A DNA stretch of 64,000 nt from an uncultured Clostridia bacterium (GTDB taxonomy: Bacteria > Bacillota > Clostridia > Christensenellales > CAG-917). The translations under genes were made by a program, and so were the position numbers. This document shows positions 48,309-56,982 of the stretch, one piece after another. The number at the start of each line of letters is the position of its first letter. Within the stretch, counting starts at the first letter, position 1. The stretch lies in NCBI GenBank assembly GCA_947589475.1, contig CANQBO010000009.1, forward strand, positions 1 through 64,000. Reading direction: 5' to 3'. The notes under the pieces are model-generated. The model saw only the letters and a list, made by a program, of their open reading frames with translations. It searched no databases and was not told where the DNA came from.

Positions 48309-50336
48309 ATGAAGGACAAAAAGAAGTTTTATTTGACAACGGCGATAACCTACACATCGGGCAAGCCGCACGTGGGCAACACGTATGAGATCGTGCTGTC
48401 AGACGTCATCGCGCGCGCAAAGCGCCTCGAGGGATACGACGTCATCTTTCAGACGGGCACGGACGAGCACGGCGAGAAGATAGAGCTTAAAGCCGCGGCG
48501 GAGGGTAAAACTCCGAAACTGTTCGTGGACGGAGTCGCGGGCGAGATAGAGCGCATATGGAGGCTTATGAACACCTCTTTCGACCGCTTTGTACGCACGA
48601 CGGACGCCTATCACGAGGAGCAGGTGCAGAAGATATTCAAAAAGCTGTACGAACAGGGCGACATCTACAAGGGCACCTACAAGGGGTGGTATTGCACGCC
48701 TTGCGAGTCCTTCTGGACGCAGAGCCAGCTTGTGGACGGCAAGTGCCCCGACTGCGGAAGAGAAGTCAAGATGGCGGAGGAAGAGGCATACTTCTTCAAG
48801 ATGAGCAAGTATGCGGACGCGCTTCTCAAATATTACGAGGAGCACCCCGACTTCATCACTCCCGTTTCGCGCAAGAACGAGATGGTCAACAACTTCCTTA
48901 AGCCGGGGCTTCAGGATCTTTGCGTGTCGCGCACGTCCTTCAAGTGGGGCATCCCCGTGGATTTTGATTCGAGGCACGTCGTATACGTGTGGCTGGACGC
49001 GCTCACAAACTACATCACGGGCGCGGGCTATCGCGTGGGCGAAGACAGCGAAAAGTTCGACAAGGAATGGCCCGCGGATCTGCACGTCATAGGCAAGGAC
49101 ATCGTGCGCTTCCACGTCATATATTGGCCGATATTCCTCATGGCTTTGGGACTTCCTCTGCCAAAGCAGGTGTATGGGCATCCGTGGCTCATGCAAAACG
49201 GCGGCAAGATGTCCAAATCGAAGGGCAACGTCATCTATGCCGACGACCTCGTCGCCGCGTTCGGGGTGGACGCAACGAGATATTGCATGCTCAAGGCGAT
49301 GCCTTTTGAAAATGACGGAGTGATAGGCTGGGGACAGACTATAGACGACATAAACAGCGACCTCGTAAACGTCTACGGCAACCTTGTACAGCGCACCGTC
49401 GCCATGACCAACAAGTATTTCGGCGGTACAGTCGCGAAGGGCGGCATATATGAGAGCGTGGACGGCGAGCTTGCTTCGGCGGTTTGCGCCCTGAGAGACA
49501 AAGTCCTCGGCGACATTGACAGCTATCATGTCGCGGACGCGCTCGGCGAGATCTTCACATTGCTCCGCCGCGCAAACAAGTATATCGACGAGACGACGCC
49601 TTGGGTGCTCGCAAAGGACGAGAGCAACAAGGACAGGCTTGAGGTCGTGCTTCACAACTTGCTCGAGAGCATAGCGATATGCTCCACGCTTCTCGCGCCG
49701 TTCATGCCCGAAACTTCCGCGAAGGCGCTCGCGCAATGCGGAGTGAAGGAAATAAAATTCGAGGACCTCGACAAGTTCGGCGATTTAGGGACTCTCAAAG
49801 TGGACGAAAGCCCCACATATCTCTTTGTCAGGCTCGACAAGGACAAGTTGCTCAAGGAGCTTGTTTCAAAGGGCGTCGCGCCCGAGAGCGAGCTTGGAAT
49901 AGAGACTGTTGAGACGCCCGCAAAGCCCGCTAATGAAGGCAAACCTAAGGAGGCGAAGCCCGCTAAGGTAGAGAAGCCCGAAAATGTAGTGGACATCGAG
50001 GAAATAACCATCGACGACTTTTTCAAAATAAAGCTGAGAGTGGGCGAGATACTCTCCGCCGAGAAGGTTGAAAAGGCGGACAAGTTGCTCAAGTTCACCG
50101 TAAAGGTGGGAGATGAGACGCGCACAATAGTCAGCGGCATAGCGAAATTTTATACGCCCGAGGAAATGGTTGGGAAGAGAGTCGTCGTCGTGTACAACCT
50201 CAAGACGGCGAAACTCAGAGGCATAGAGAGTCAGGGCATGTTGCTTTGCGCGTGCTACGTCAAGGATAACGGCGAGGAGGAAGTCGTGCTTGTCGCTCCC
50301 GAAAAGAGCGTGCCGAGCGGGGCGACGGTCAGATGA
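48309..50336 (+). CDS. metG: Methionyl-tRNA synthetase
   Basis: 675-residue class I synthetase charging tRNA-Met. The HIGH-type motif is PHVGNTY, the zinc knuckle CTPC ... CPDC, and the second signature KMSKSKGN near residue 300. After the anticodon domain an Ala/Lys/Pro-rich linker leads to a C-terminal tRNA-binding (EMAP/CsaA-like) domain (about 570-675: DFFKIKLRVGEILSAEKV, SGIAKFY, GMLLCA). ATG at 48303 is also in frame, but GGAG (48296-48299) is only three bases from it and nine from 48309. It heads the operon metG-tatD-rSAM-rsmA. Confidence 0.96.
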   Translation: MKDKKKFYLTTAITYTSGKPHVGNTYEIVLSDVIARAKRLEGYDVIFQTGTDEHGEKIELKAAAEGKTPKLFVDGVAGEIERIWRLMNTSFDRFVRTTDAYHEEQVQKIFKKLYEQGDIYKGTYKGWYCTPCESFWTQSQLVDGKCPDCGREVKMAEEEAYFFKMSKYADALLKYYEEHPDFITPVSRKNEMVNNFLKPGLQDLCVSRTSFKWGIPVDFDSRHVVYVWLDALTNYITGAGYRVGEDSEKFDKEWPADLHVIGKDIVRFHVIYWPIFLMALGLPLPKQVYGHPWLMQNGGKMSKSKGNVIYADDLVAAFGVDATRYCMLKAMPFENDGVIGWGQTIDDINSDLVNVYGNLVQRTVAMTNKYFGGTVAKGGIYESVDGELASAVCALRDKVLGDIDSYHVADALGEIFTLLRRANKYIDETTPWVLAKDESNKDRLEVVLHNLLESIAICSTLLAPFMPETSAKALAQCGVKEIKFEDLDKFGDLGTLKVDESPTYLFVRLDKDKLLKELVSKGVAPESELGIETVETPAKPANEGKPKEAKPAKVEKPENVVDIEEITIDDFFKIKLRVGEILSAEKVEKADKLLKFTVKVGDETRTIVSGIAKFYTPEEMVGKRVVVVYNLKTAKLRGIESQGMLLCACYVKDNGEEEVVLVAPEKSVPSGATVR

Positions 50337-51103
50337 TAGACACACATTGCCATCTCAACGATGAAAAATTGTTGCCCGAAGCGGACAGGATCGTCGCGGA
50401 TTTTAAGGAAGCGGGGATTGAGAGCGCGATATGCGTGGGCTATGACATGCCCTCGAGCGAAAAAGCCGTCGAGCTTGCAAACAAATATGCGCCCGTGTAT
50501 GCCGCTATAGGCATACATCCCCACGACGCCGTGACCGCGGACTATGACAAATATGACAGGCTGGCGGAGTTGTCTTCAAACGAAAAAGTCGTCGCCATCG
50601 GCGAAATAGGTCTCGATTATCATTACGACCTCTCCCCGCGCGCGATACAGCAGGGCGCGTTCAAGGAGCAGATCGAGCTTGCGCAAGCGCTCGGTTTGCC
50701 CATAATTTTGCACGTGCGCGACGCGTACGAGGAGGCGAGGCGCATACTGTACGAGATGAGCGGATACCTCACAAACGGCTTGCTTTTGCACTGCTATTCC
50801 GGCTCTGCCGAGATGGTGCGCGACTTCTCGAAGCTTGACGCATACTACGCCTTCGGCGGCGCGATAACTTTTAAAGACGCAAGGCGCAATATCGAGGCGA
50901 TGAGGGCGGTGCCGCTCGACAGGCTGGTGCTTGAGACGGACTGTCCGTACATGACGCCCGTGCCGTTCAGGGGCAAGACCAACGAGCCGAAGTATATCCG
51001 CCTTGTGCTTGCAAAGGCGGCAGAGGTGCTCGCGCTTAGCGAAGAGGAACTTGAAAAGATTACTACGACAAACGCAAAACGGCTGTTTATTCGCATAAAA
51101 TGA
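50333..51103 (+). CDS. tatD: TatD family metal-dependent hydrolase
   Basis: 256-residue TatD-type deoxyribonuclease (YcfH/YabD group) with a TIM-barrel metallohydrolase fold. Metal ligands appear as DTHCHLND near the start, EIGLDYHY, LHVRDAYEEA, HCYSGSAEM and ETDCPYMTP. It overlaps the metG stop (ATGA), matching the metG-tatD order of Bacillota. Some family members act on 3' ends of DNA; the native substrate is unclear. Confidence 0.94.
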   Translation: MIDTHCHLNDEKLLPEADRIVADFKEAGIESAICVGYDMPSSEKAVELANKYAPVYAAIGIHPHDAVTADYDKYDRLAELSSNEKVVAIGEIGLDYHYDLSPRAIQQGAFKEQIELAQALGLPIILHVRDAYEEARRILYEMSGYLTNGLLLHCYSGSAEMVRDFSKLDAYYAFGGAITFKDARRNIEAMRAVPLDRLVLETDCPYMTPVPFRGKTNEPKYIRLVLAKAAEVLALSEEELEKITTTNAKRLFIRIK

Positions 51104-51154
51104 CAATTTTAAATGCGGAATACGTCAAATAAACGACTTTAATACGGAGACTTT

Positions 51155-51772
51155 ATGGAAAACAATTACGTGTATGAATTTGGGGACAGCCTCTATTTGA
51201 ACATCACAAATCGCTGTCCGAACAACTGCGAGTTCTGCATACGCAACGTCAAAAACGGCGTCGCGGGCAACGAGCTTTGGCTTAAAAATGAGCCTACCTG
51301 TCAAGATCTTTTGAGCGCCCTCGCGCGCTTCGATCTTGGGAAGTACAAGGAGGTCGTATTTTGCGGTTTTGGCGAACCCATGTGCGCATTCGACCTTATT
51401 TCGGAGGTGGGTCCCTATCTCAAGAGCAAGGGGTGCAGTGTGCGCATAAATACGAATGGTCTGGGCGGGCTGATAAACGGACGCGACGACATTCCCGCGC
51501 TCATTGCGCCCTACATCGACTGCGTATCCATATCCCTCAACGCCTCCACGCCCGAAGAATATCAGCGGATATGCCGCAGTAAATACGGCGAGGCGGCGTT
51601 TGGCGCTATGCTCGACTTCGCGAAGGCTTGCGTCGAGGCGGGGATAGAGACAACGATGTCCGTCGTCGATTGCATAGGCGAAAAAGAGATAGAGGCATGT
51701 CGCAAACTTGCCGAACAGACGGGCGCTCACTTTCGCGTCCGTGAAACTATAAAAGAGGATACGGTTTACTGA
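51155..51772 (+). CDS. TatD-associated radical SAM protein
   Basis: 205-residue radical SAM enzyme with the CX3CX2C cluster motif RCPNNCEFC (about residues 20-28), a glycine-rich GFGEPM SAM-binding stretch and NTNGLGG. This is the short 'TatD-linked rSAM' type (TIGR04038-like) found next to tatD in many Clostridia; its reaction is unknown. In Bacillus this spot holds the 5S rRNA maturase gene rnmV. GGAGACTTT precedes the ATG, 51 bases after tatD. Location between tatD and rsmA suggests nucleic-acid modification, which is inference. Confidence 0.88.
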   Translation: MENNYVYEFGDSLYLNITNRCPNNCEFCIRNVKNGVAGNELWLKNEPTCQDLLSALARFDLGKYKEVVFCGFGEPMCAFDLISEVGPYLKSKGCSVRINTNGLGGLINGRDDIPALIAPYIDCVSISLNASTPEEYQRICRSKYGEAAFGAMLDFAKACVEAGIETTMSVVDCIGEKEIEACRKLAEQTGAHFRVRETIKEDTVY

Positions 51773-51783
51773 CCGAATATTCT

Positions 51784-52635
51784 ATGAACGAAGAGATCTC
51801 CATCAAAGATATAGTCGCGGCGACGGGTTTTCGCTTCAACAAGGGGTTGGGGCAAAACTTCCTCACGGACAAAAATCTGCTTGCGGCGATCGCCTCGGAC
51901 AGCGGGCTTACAAATGAGGAGACCGCGGTCGAGGTGGGTACGGGCGCAGGGACGCTTACGCGCGCGCTCGCCGAAGTCGCACGCAAGGTGATCTCCTTCG
52001 AGGTGGACTCCTCGCTCGCTCTCGTGCTCGAGCTGTCGCTTAGAGGAGTGGAAAATGCGGAGGTAGTGTTTCGCGACGTGCTCAAGATGAGCGACGAGCA
52101 GTTTGGGGAGATCGTCGACGGAGAGTTTCGCCTTGTCGCAAATTTGCCGTATTACATCACAACTCCGCTCGTCATGCGCTTTTTGGAGAGCGATCTGCCC
52201 GTGAAGAGTTTGACCGTCATGGTACAGAAGGAAGTCGCGGACAGGCTTGTCGCCGAGGCGGGAAGCGCGGACTATTCCGCCGTCACGCTCGCCGTGCAAA
52301 TGGCGGGAAGCGCAAGGATAACGCGCTTTGTGTCGCGCAAGATGTTCTATCCCGCACCCAACGTCGACAGCGCCGTCGTACACATAGAGGTGGAGCGCGG
52401 CAAGCTTGAGGGGGAGGACGTTCCGCTGATACGCAAGCTGGTGCGAAGCGCGTTTGCGATGCGCAGAAAGACGCTCGCAAACAATCTGTCCGTGGCGTTC
52501 GGCATATCGAAGGCAGAGGCGGGGGAAGTCATATCCGAGGCGGGCTTCGACCCCCTCATACGCGGAGAAAGGTTGACCCTTGAAGATTTCAAGACGCTGT
52601 CGCACATCTTTTCAAAGCGCGGCATAATGGCATAA
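51784..52635 (+). CDS. rsmA: 16S rRNA dimethyladenosine transferase
   Basis: 283-residue RsmA/KsgA, which dimethylates two adjacent adenines near the 3' end of 16S rRNA. SAM-binding GQNFLTDKN, VEVGTGAGTLTRAL and the catalytic NLPYYITTPLV are present, with the C-terminal helical domain (PLIRKLVRSAFAMRRKTLANNL). Ribosome site is poor, 12 bases after the rSAM stop, consistent with coupling. Last gene of the metG operon. Confidence 0.96.
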   Translation: MNEEISIKDIVAATGFRFNKGLGQNFLTDKNLLAAIASDSGLTNEETAVEVGTGAGTLTRALAEVARKVISFEVDSSLALVLELSLRGVENAEVVFRDVLKMSDEQFGEIVDGEFRLVANLPYYITTPLVMRFLESDLPVKSLTVMVQKEVADRLVAEAGSADYSAVTLAVQMAGSARITRFVSRKMFYPAPNVDSAVVHIEVERGKLEGEDVPLIRKLVRSAFAMRRKTLANNLSVAFGISKAEAGEVISEAGFDPLIRGERLTLEDFKTLSHIFSKRGIMA

Positions 52636-52746
52636 TTCGCACATCGACAAACCGATGAGCGTCGTGATATTTAATCATTCGCGGCAAGTCCCGTATAAGG
52701 GCACTCGGACAGAGGGTGCACACGGCAAACATAAATTTCAAGCTCT

Positions 52747-52931
52747 CATGCGGGAGTTTTGACCATTGCAAACAAACTAAAAAAGCGCGAATGTTGACGA
52801 TGTGGGGTACCCGCAAAATTACGTAGTGATTTTGTGAGGTTAAAAGAGTCACATTCGCGCTTTTTTAGTTTGAGAGTGCAAAGGGATAAAGTCCCTTTGC
52901 CGCAGTGTGGGCGAAAAGCCTCGCATAGGAC
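52747..52931 (+). repeat. Hairpin repeat family 2, copy 4, carrying an insertion
   Basis: The stem (about 52776-52797 with 52848-52870) is the longest of the family, about 20 perfect pairs plus GAC/GTC. The AAGGGATAAAGTCCCTT block follows at 52880-52897. The loop, about 17 nt in copy 1, contains a further 40 nt at 52801-52840. It covers most of the 302-bp gap between rsmA and the ABC gene and can terminate both. Confidence 0.8.
52801..52840 (-). mobile_element. ACCCC palindrome inserted in the hairpin loop
   Basis: TGTGGGGTACCCGCAAAATT ... GTGAGGT interrupts TGACGA | TAAAAGAGTCA, which in copy 1 reads continuously as GGCGATAAAAGAGCC. The insert is exactly one ACCCC-type palindrome, so its ends are defined here. 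Confidence 0.75.
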
Positions 52932-52937
52932 ATGGAA

Positions 52938-55900
52938 TTACTCTACGCGCAGAGCGTCGACGACGTTCTTTCTTGAAGCGCCGATCGCGGGGACGATGCC
53001 GCTGAGCACGGTGAGAAGCAGGCTTAGAAGCACGAGCAACAGCGCGTGCAGGGGGTGGAAGTGCAGCAGGTTGGGCACTCCCGACAGCGCTCCTATGATC
53101 AGGCTTATTATGGGAGACAAGATGTAGGTTATGAGAATACCCAGCAGTCCCGCCGCCAGACCTATGAGCGAAGTTTCAGCCACAAATACGTTTCGAATGT
53201 CCTTCTTTCTTGCGCCGAGCGCGCGCAGGATGCCTATCTCTCGCGTGCGTTCTATGACGGAGTTGGAGGTGATGACGCCTATCATGACGGTGGAGACGAC
53301 GAGTGAAATGGACGCAACGGCGATGAGCATCATGGACACGAGGTCGATTATCATATTCAGGCTGTGCACGACCATTTCAGAGACGTCGAAGTAGCCGATG
53401 CTGTCTTCGCCGTCCAAAGTTTTATGGGATTCGTTCCACGCGGTTATATATTCGCATATGTCGATCTTTTGCTTGTATGTTTGAGGGAACACCGCTATAT
53501 ACGAAGGTTTCATTGTCGCGCCTATAGCCTCTTCGTATGTCGTGAGTTCAAGTTTGTTTTTCATGACGTCCGTTATAGAGGTGCTTGCGATGTCTACGTC
53601 ATCCAGATATATTTGAGATCCCGTATTATTTTTGAAAACGGTCGCGCCCGTCAAGTGGTTGCCCGAGTCATAATTATAGTAGAATTCGTCGGACATAAAT
53701 TCGCGTTGTAGCGCGGCAATATCGCTCTCATATGCCTTTTTTGCGACGAGCGCGCCCAGCTCGGGAGTGTAGCAGAGAGAACTTGTCGAAACATAAGCCG
53801 CCTGAGCGTCCTTCTTTGGACGTATGACCGCGGATATAGTGAGGTCAATGCCATTCCCGCCATTTGACGGATCCGTCTTGTCGAATATTTCCTTAAGCTT
53901 GCTTTGATCGGAGTATGCCCACCTTATTTCGCCGCCGCTCCCGACCACATTGCCGGGGTTGACAAACAGGCATACGCCGTTTGTCGGCTCCGTCTCGCGC
54001 TCATAATAATCGTTGTTGAAAACGAGGCGCAATCTTTTGCCTATAAACGTGTCGAAAGTTATGTCCTCCGGCTTCAATTCCTCCGCGGTATAGTTTTCGG
54101 TGTCGAATTTCAGCAATTTGATGCCGAAAGTTTCCAGCAATTTGACGTCGATCTGATTGTGTTCGTTTACGCAAAGGGCAAGCTCGTTGACATTGCTCGG
54201 ATAACTGCCCGCAAGCACGTCGTATTGCGCCGTCATATATTTTTCGTCGCCGACCAGCTGTTGCCAAAACTGCGGCTGTATGCCGTTGTCGCCGAGTATG
54301 GTCATCGCGATGGACATTGCAGATATGTCCGCGGGGGACTGCGACGCGTCGAGATATTGCACCGATTTGCTTTCAAGGTCGTAATATCGGGATATGAGGT
54401 TGAAGCGCGTGCCGTAAAAGACGTTCATCGCGCCGTAGCCGCGGTCGTAGGACGTCATATAGTTTGCAAATTCTTCCGTAATCTGATTGCGAGATACGGA
54501 TTGAAAGAAGGTGCTCAAAACGTCCTGTATCGCGTCCGCGCTTGACGTGACATTCGGGTCGACGACGACTTTATCGTCGTCGGGGAAGGCACCCTCGTCC
54601 GTCGGCGATTCGCCCATAGACGACAAAATGCTGTCCAGCACGGAAACCTGAACATTATATTCGTACACGCCCACGGGCACGCCCGCGAGCATCTCCGTTT
54701 GCATGTTGTCCACAAATACGTTGAAACCGTTGGATATGGCAAGCACGAGTCCCAGACCTATTATGCCTATACTGCCCGCAAAGGCGGTGAAGAAGGTGCG
54801 GTTGCGCTTTGCGATGAGGTTTCTAAGACTAAGCCCGAACGCCATGCCCGCGCTCATGGAGGTAGGCTTGAAAGTCTTTTCCTTCTTCATTTGTTTTTTC
54901 TGTTTGCGCTTGCGTTTGTTGAGCGAGTTTATTCCCAATTTGTTTAGGACGGGGTCCGCAGAGGAGTGATTGCGCTTCATCTGCTTTTTGCGCTTGCGGT
55001 TGGGGATTTTTTTTGATTTGACGGCGAGAGGAGCGCGCCTACTGAAAAGCCCTTTATAGTCTATGTCGTCCGCGTCCTCCGATACGGTGGGGACGGGCGC
55101 CTCTTCGGGGACAGCCTCCTCTTCTGGTCCTTCTAAGGGCGCTTCCTCGGTGTTTTTAGTTTCGCCCGCAAGCAAGGCGTCCTCTTGCTCAAGCAATTCG
55201 GTCTGATCTATTCCGTCTGCGTCCGCGCCTTCCAAAACGGACGGCTTGCGCACATTTTGCGGGTTTTGATCGTCATTTTGAAAGGATAAAGTGTCCGTTG
55301 TGACGGTTTCCGTAAAATCTGCGGTTTGGGGCGCAGGCGTCTGATCGCTCTCTTCAAAAGAGGCGTCGTCCGTCGGCGCGACTTCGTCTTTTTGCATGCC
55401 GAGCACGTCGAAGCCGCCCTCCAAAGCCTCTTCTTCGGGGTCGTAGGGGTTGGTGTCATCGATCAGACTGCCGTCCTTGAAGCGGCATATGCGCGAACAA
55501 TATTTATTTGCAAGCTCCGCATTGTGCGTGACCATTATGACAAGGCGGGTCTTTGAGATCTCTTTCAAAATGTCCATGACCTGCACGGACAGCTCGCTGT
55601 CAAGCGCGCCCGTAGGCTCGTCCGCCAAAATTATCTTCGGGTCGTTGACGATGGCGCGGGCTATGGCGACGCGTTGCATCTGTCCGCCGCTGAGCTGGTT
55701 GGGTCGCTTGTTTATTTCGTCCCCCATACCCACTCTGTGCAAGGCGGCGACGACTTTTGCGCGGCGCGACTTCTTCTTTTCGCCGACGAGGGATAGCGCA
55801 AGTTCCACATTCTCCATGACGGTGAGGTGGGGAATGAGGTTGTAGCTTTGAAATACGAAACCTATGGTGGCGTTTCTGTACGCGTCCCAATGCAGATCGT

Positions 55901-56117
55901 CGAATGCCGCCGTAGACACTCCGCCTATGACAAGGTCTCCCGACGTATACCTGTCAAGACCGCCGATGATGTTGAGCATCGTGGTCTTTCCGCAGCCGCT
56001 GGGACCCAAAATGGCGACGAATTCCGCCTCGCGGAAAGCAAGAGAAACGCCGCGCAAAGCTTGCACGGTCGTTGTTGCGGTAGGATAGTTTTTTACGATG
56101 TCGCAAAGTCTGAGCAT
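52938..56117 (-). CDS. MacB-type ABC transporter, ATPase-permease fusion
   Basis: 1059-residue fusion. Residues 1-220 are a LolD/MacB-type ATPase: Walker A GPSGCGKT (38-45), signature LSGGQMQR, Walker B ILADEPTGALDS and the switch THNAE. A highly acidic linker (about 225-360) and a lysine/arginine-rich stretch (about 365-420) follow. The permease has one helix (GIIGLGLVLAISNGFNVF), a large extracellular domain of roughly 450 residues, and three C-terminal FtsX helices ending in VDALRVE. Such proteins drive mechanotransmission or peptide export rather than import. A TetR gene 51 bases upstream is probably its regulator. The usual arrangement puts ATPase after permease in separate genes; the long charged linker is unusual. 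Confidence 0.9.
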   Translation of the reverse strand: MLRLCDIVKNYPTATTTVQALRGVSLAFREAEFVAILGPSGCGKTTMLNIIGGLDRYTSGDLVIGGVSTAAFDDLHWDAYRNATIGFVFQSYNLIPHLTVMENVELALSLVGEKKKSRRAKVVAALHRVGMGDEINKRPNQLSGGQMQRVAIARAIVNDPKIILADEPTGALDSELSVQVMDILKEISKTRLVIMVTHNAELANKYCSRICRFKDGSLIDDTNPYDPEEEALEGGFDVLGMQKDEVAPTDDASFEESDQTPAPQTADFTETVTTDTLSFQNDDQNPQNVRKPSVLEGADADGIDQTELLEQEDALLAGETKNTEEAPLEGPEEEAVPEEAPVPTVSEDADDIDYKGLFSRRAPLAVKSKKIPNRKRKKQMKRNHSSADPVLNKLGINSLNKRKRKQKKQMKKEKTFKPTSMSAGMAFGLSLRNLIAKRNRTFFTAFAGSIGIIGLGLVLAISNGFNVFVDNMQTEMLAGVPVGVYEYNVQVSVLDSILSSMGESPTDEGAFPDDDKVVVDPNVTSSADAIQDVLSTFFQSVSRNQITEEFANYMTSYDRGYGAMNVFYGTRFNLISRYYDLESKSVQYLDASQSPADISAMSIAMTILGDNGIQPQFWQQLVGDEKYMTAQYDVLAGSYPSNVNELALCVNEHNQIDVKLLETFGIKLLKFDTENYTAEELKPEDITFDTFIGKRLRLVFNNDYYERETEPTNGVCLFVNPGNVVGSGGEIRWAYSDQSKLKEIFDKTDPSNGGNGIDLTISAVIRPKKDAQAAYVSTSSLCYTPELGALVAKKAYESDIAALQREFMSDEFYYNYDSGNHLTGATVFKNNTGSQIYLDDVDIASTSITDVMKNKLELTTYEEAIGATMKPSYIAVFPQTYKQKIDICEYITAWNESHKTLDGEDSIGYFDVSEMVVHSLNMIIDLVSMMLIAVASISLVVSTVMIGVITSNSVIERTREIGILRALGARKKDIRNVFVAETSLIGLAAGLLGILITYILSPIISLIIGALSGVPNLLHFHPLHALLLVLLSLLLTVLSGIVPAIGASRKNVVDALRVE

Positions 56118-56168
56118 AGTCCACCTGCCAAAAATTTTTTTCAGCCGCGTTGCGGCAGGAATTTCGAT

Positions 56169-56810
56169 TTAGTTGTCATTCTCCGTCTTGCTGTGGCGTT
56201 CGAAACCCGCAATGGGGAAAGGCTTGCCTTCGAGGGCGCGTATGGCGGCAAGTCCGGCCTTGATAAGTTCGGACATGTGCGTACACAACTCCTCCAGAGT
56301 GAGGGTGCTTTGATGATTGTACCAAAGCGCGAACGCTTCCTCTATGCCCGCCGCGATGAATGCGGCGATATACTTTGCGCGCGCCGCGTCGATATCGATG
56401 TCGTTTCGTTTTACGAAATCGATAAAGCTTGTGATGACGCGTCTGTTGAGCAACTCGAACAGATGAGACGAGTTGCCTTTTAAAAGGATATATCTGTTGT
56501 ATTCGTCATATCTTATTATCTCTTTTGAAATGTTGCTCAAAAGAGGATAGGGGTCGACCATAAAGTACAGCCAATCGTTTTCGTCCATTATCCTCTCGAG
56601 ATTTTGCATTATTTCCTGCTCGATATCGTTGCGCACTTCGATCACGGAGCCGTAATACATATAAAAAGTACTGCGCGTGATTGAAGCCGCCTTCACAAGC
56701 TCGCTTACCGTGATCGACGAGATGTCTTTCTTCTGCACGAGATCGTTGAAAGCCTTCCTTATCGCAGTCTTTGTCCTTATAACTCGTTTGTCTTTGTCCC
56801 TCTGTTCCAT
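56169..56810 (-). CDS. TetR family transcriptional regulator
   Basis: 213-residue TetR-type regulator. Residues 10-55 form the DNA-binding helix-turn-helix (RTKTAIRKAFNDLV, ITVSELVKAASITRSTFYMYY); the remainder is the all-helical ligand-binding/dimer region. The ATG at 56810 follows CAGGTG by five bases; a GTG two codons earlier is less likely. It is directly upstream of the ABC fusion in the same direction and probably senses its substrate. A 26-bp region with ACATAT/ATATGT arms (56824-56849) ahead of it might be the operator. Confidence 0.9.
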   Translation of the reverse strand: MEQRDKDKRVIRTKTAIRKAFNDLVQKKDISSITVSELVKAASITRSTFYMYYGSVIEVRNDIEQEIMQNLERIMDENDWLYFMVDPYPLLSNISKEIIRYDEYNRYILLKGNSSHLFELLNRRVITSFIDFVKRNDIDIDAARAKYIAAFIAAGIEEAFALWYNHQSTLTLEELCTHMSELIKAGLAAIRALEGKPFPIAGFERHSKTENDN

Positions 56811-56823
56811 ACGCACCTGCTTG

Positions 56824-56849
56824 ACATATTCATTTTATCATACATATGT
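56824..56849. promoter_or_regulatory. Possible TetR operator
   Basis: Inverted ACATAT (56824-56829) and ATATGT (56844-56849), 14 bases apart, between the TetR gene and the divergent acidic-protein gene. Arms are only six bases, so this is tentative. A plus-strand TTGACA (56821) overlaps the left arm. Confidence 0.3.
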
Positions 56850-56982
56850 TGCCTTTTCCACTATTGAGAGTAAATTTTCCATTAAGATTTCTTTATGTCG
56901 GCGGTTTTTTTGCGTAAAAATTCACACACTATTTGCACAGCATACACTTATCGAAACCATCGTATGCCTAAAAGGAGAAAGC

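Noticed and set aside
48399..49736. 445-residue minus-strand frame opposite metG
   Set aside because: Antisense shadow; metG carries all synthetase motifs.
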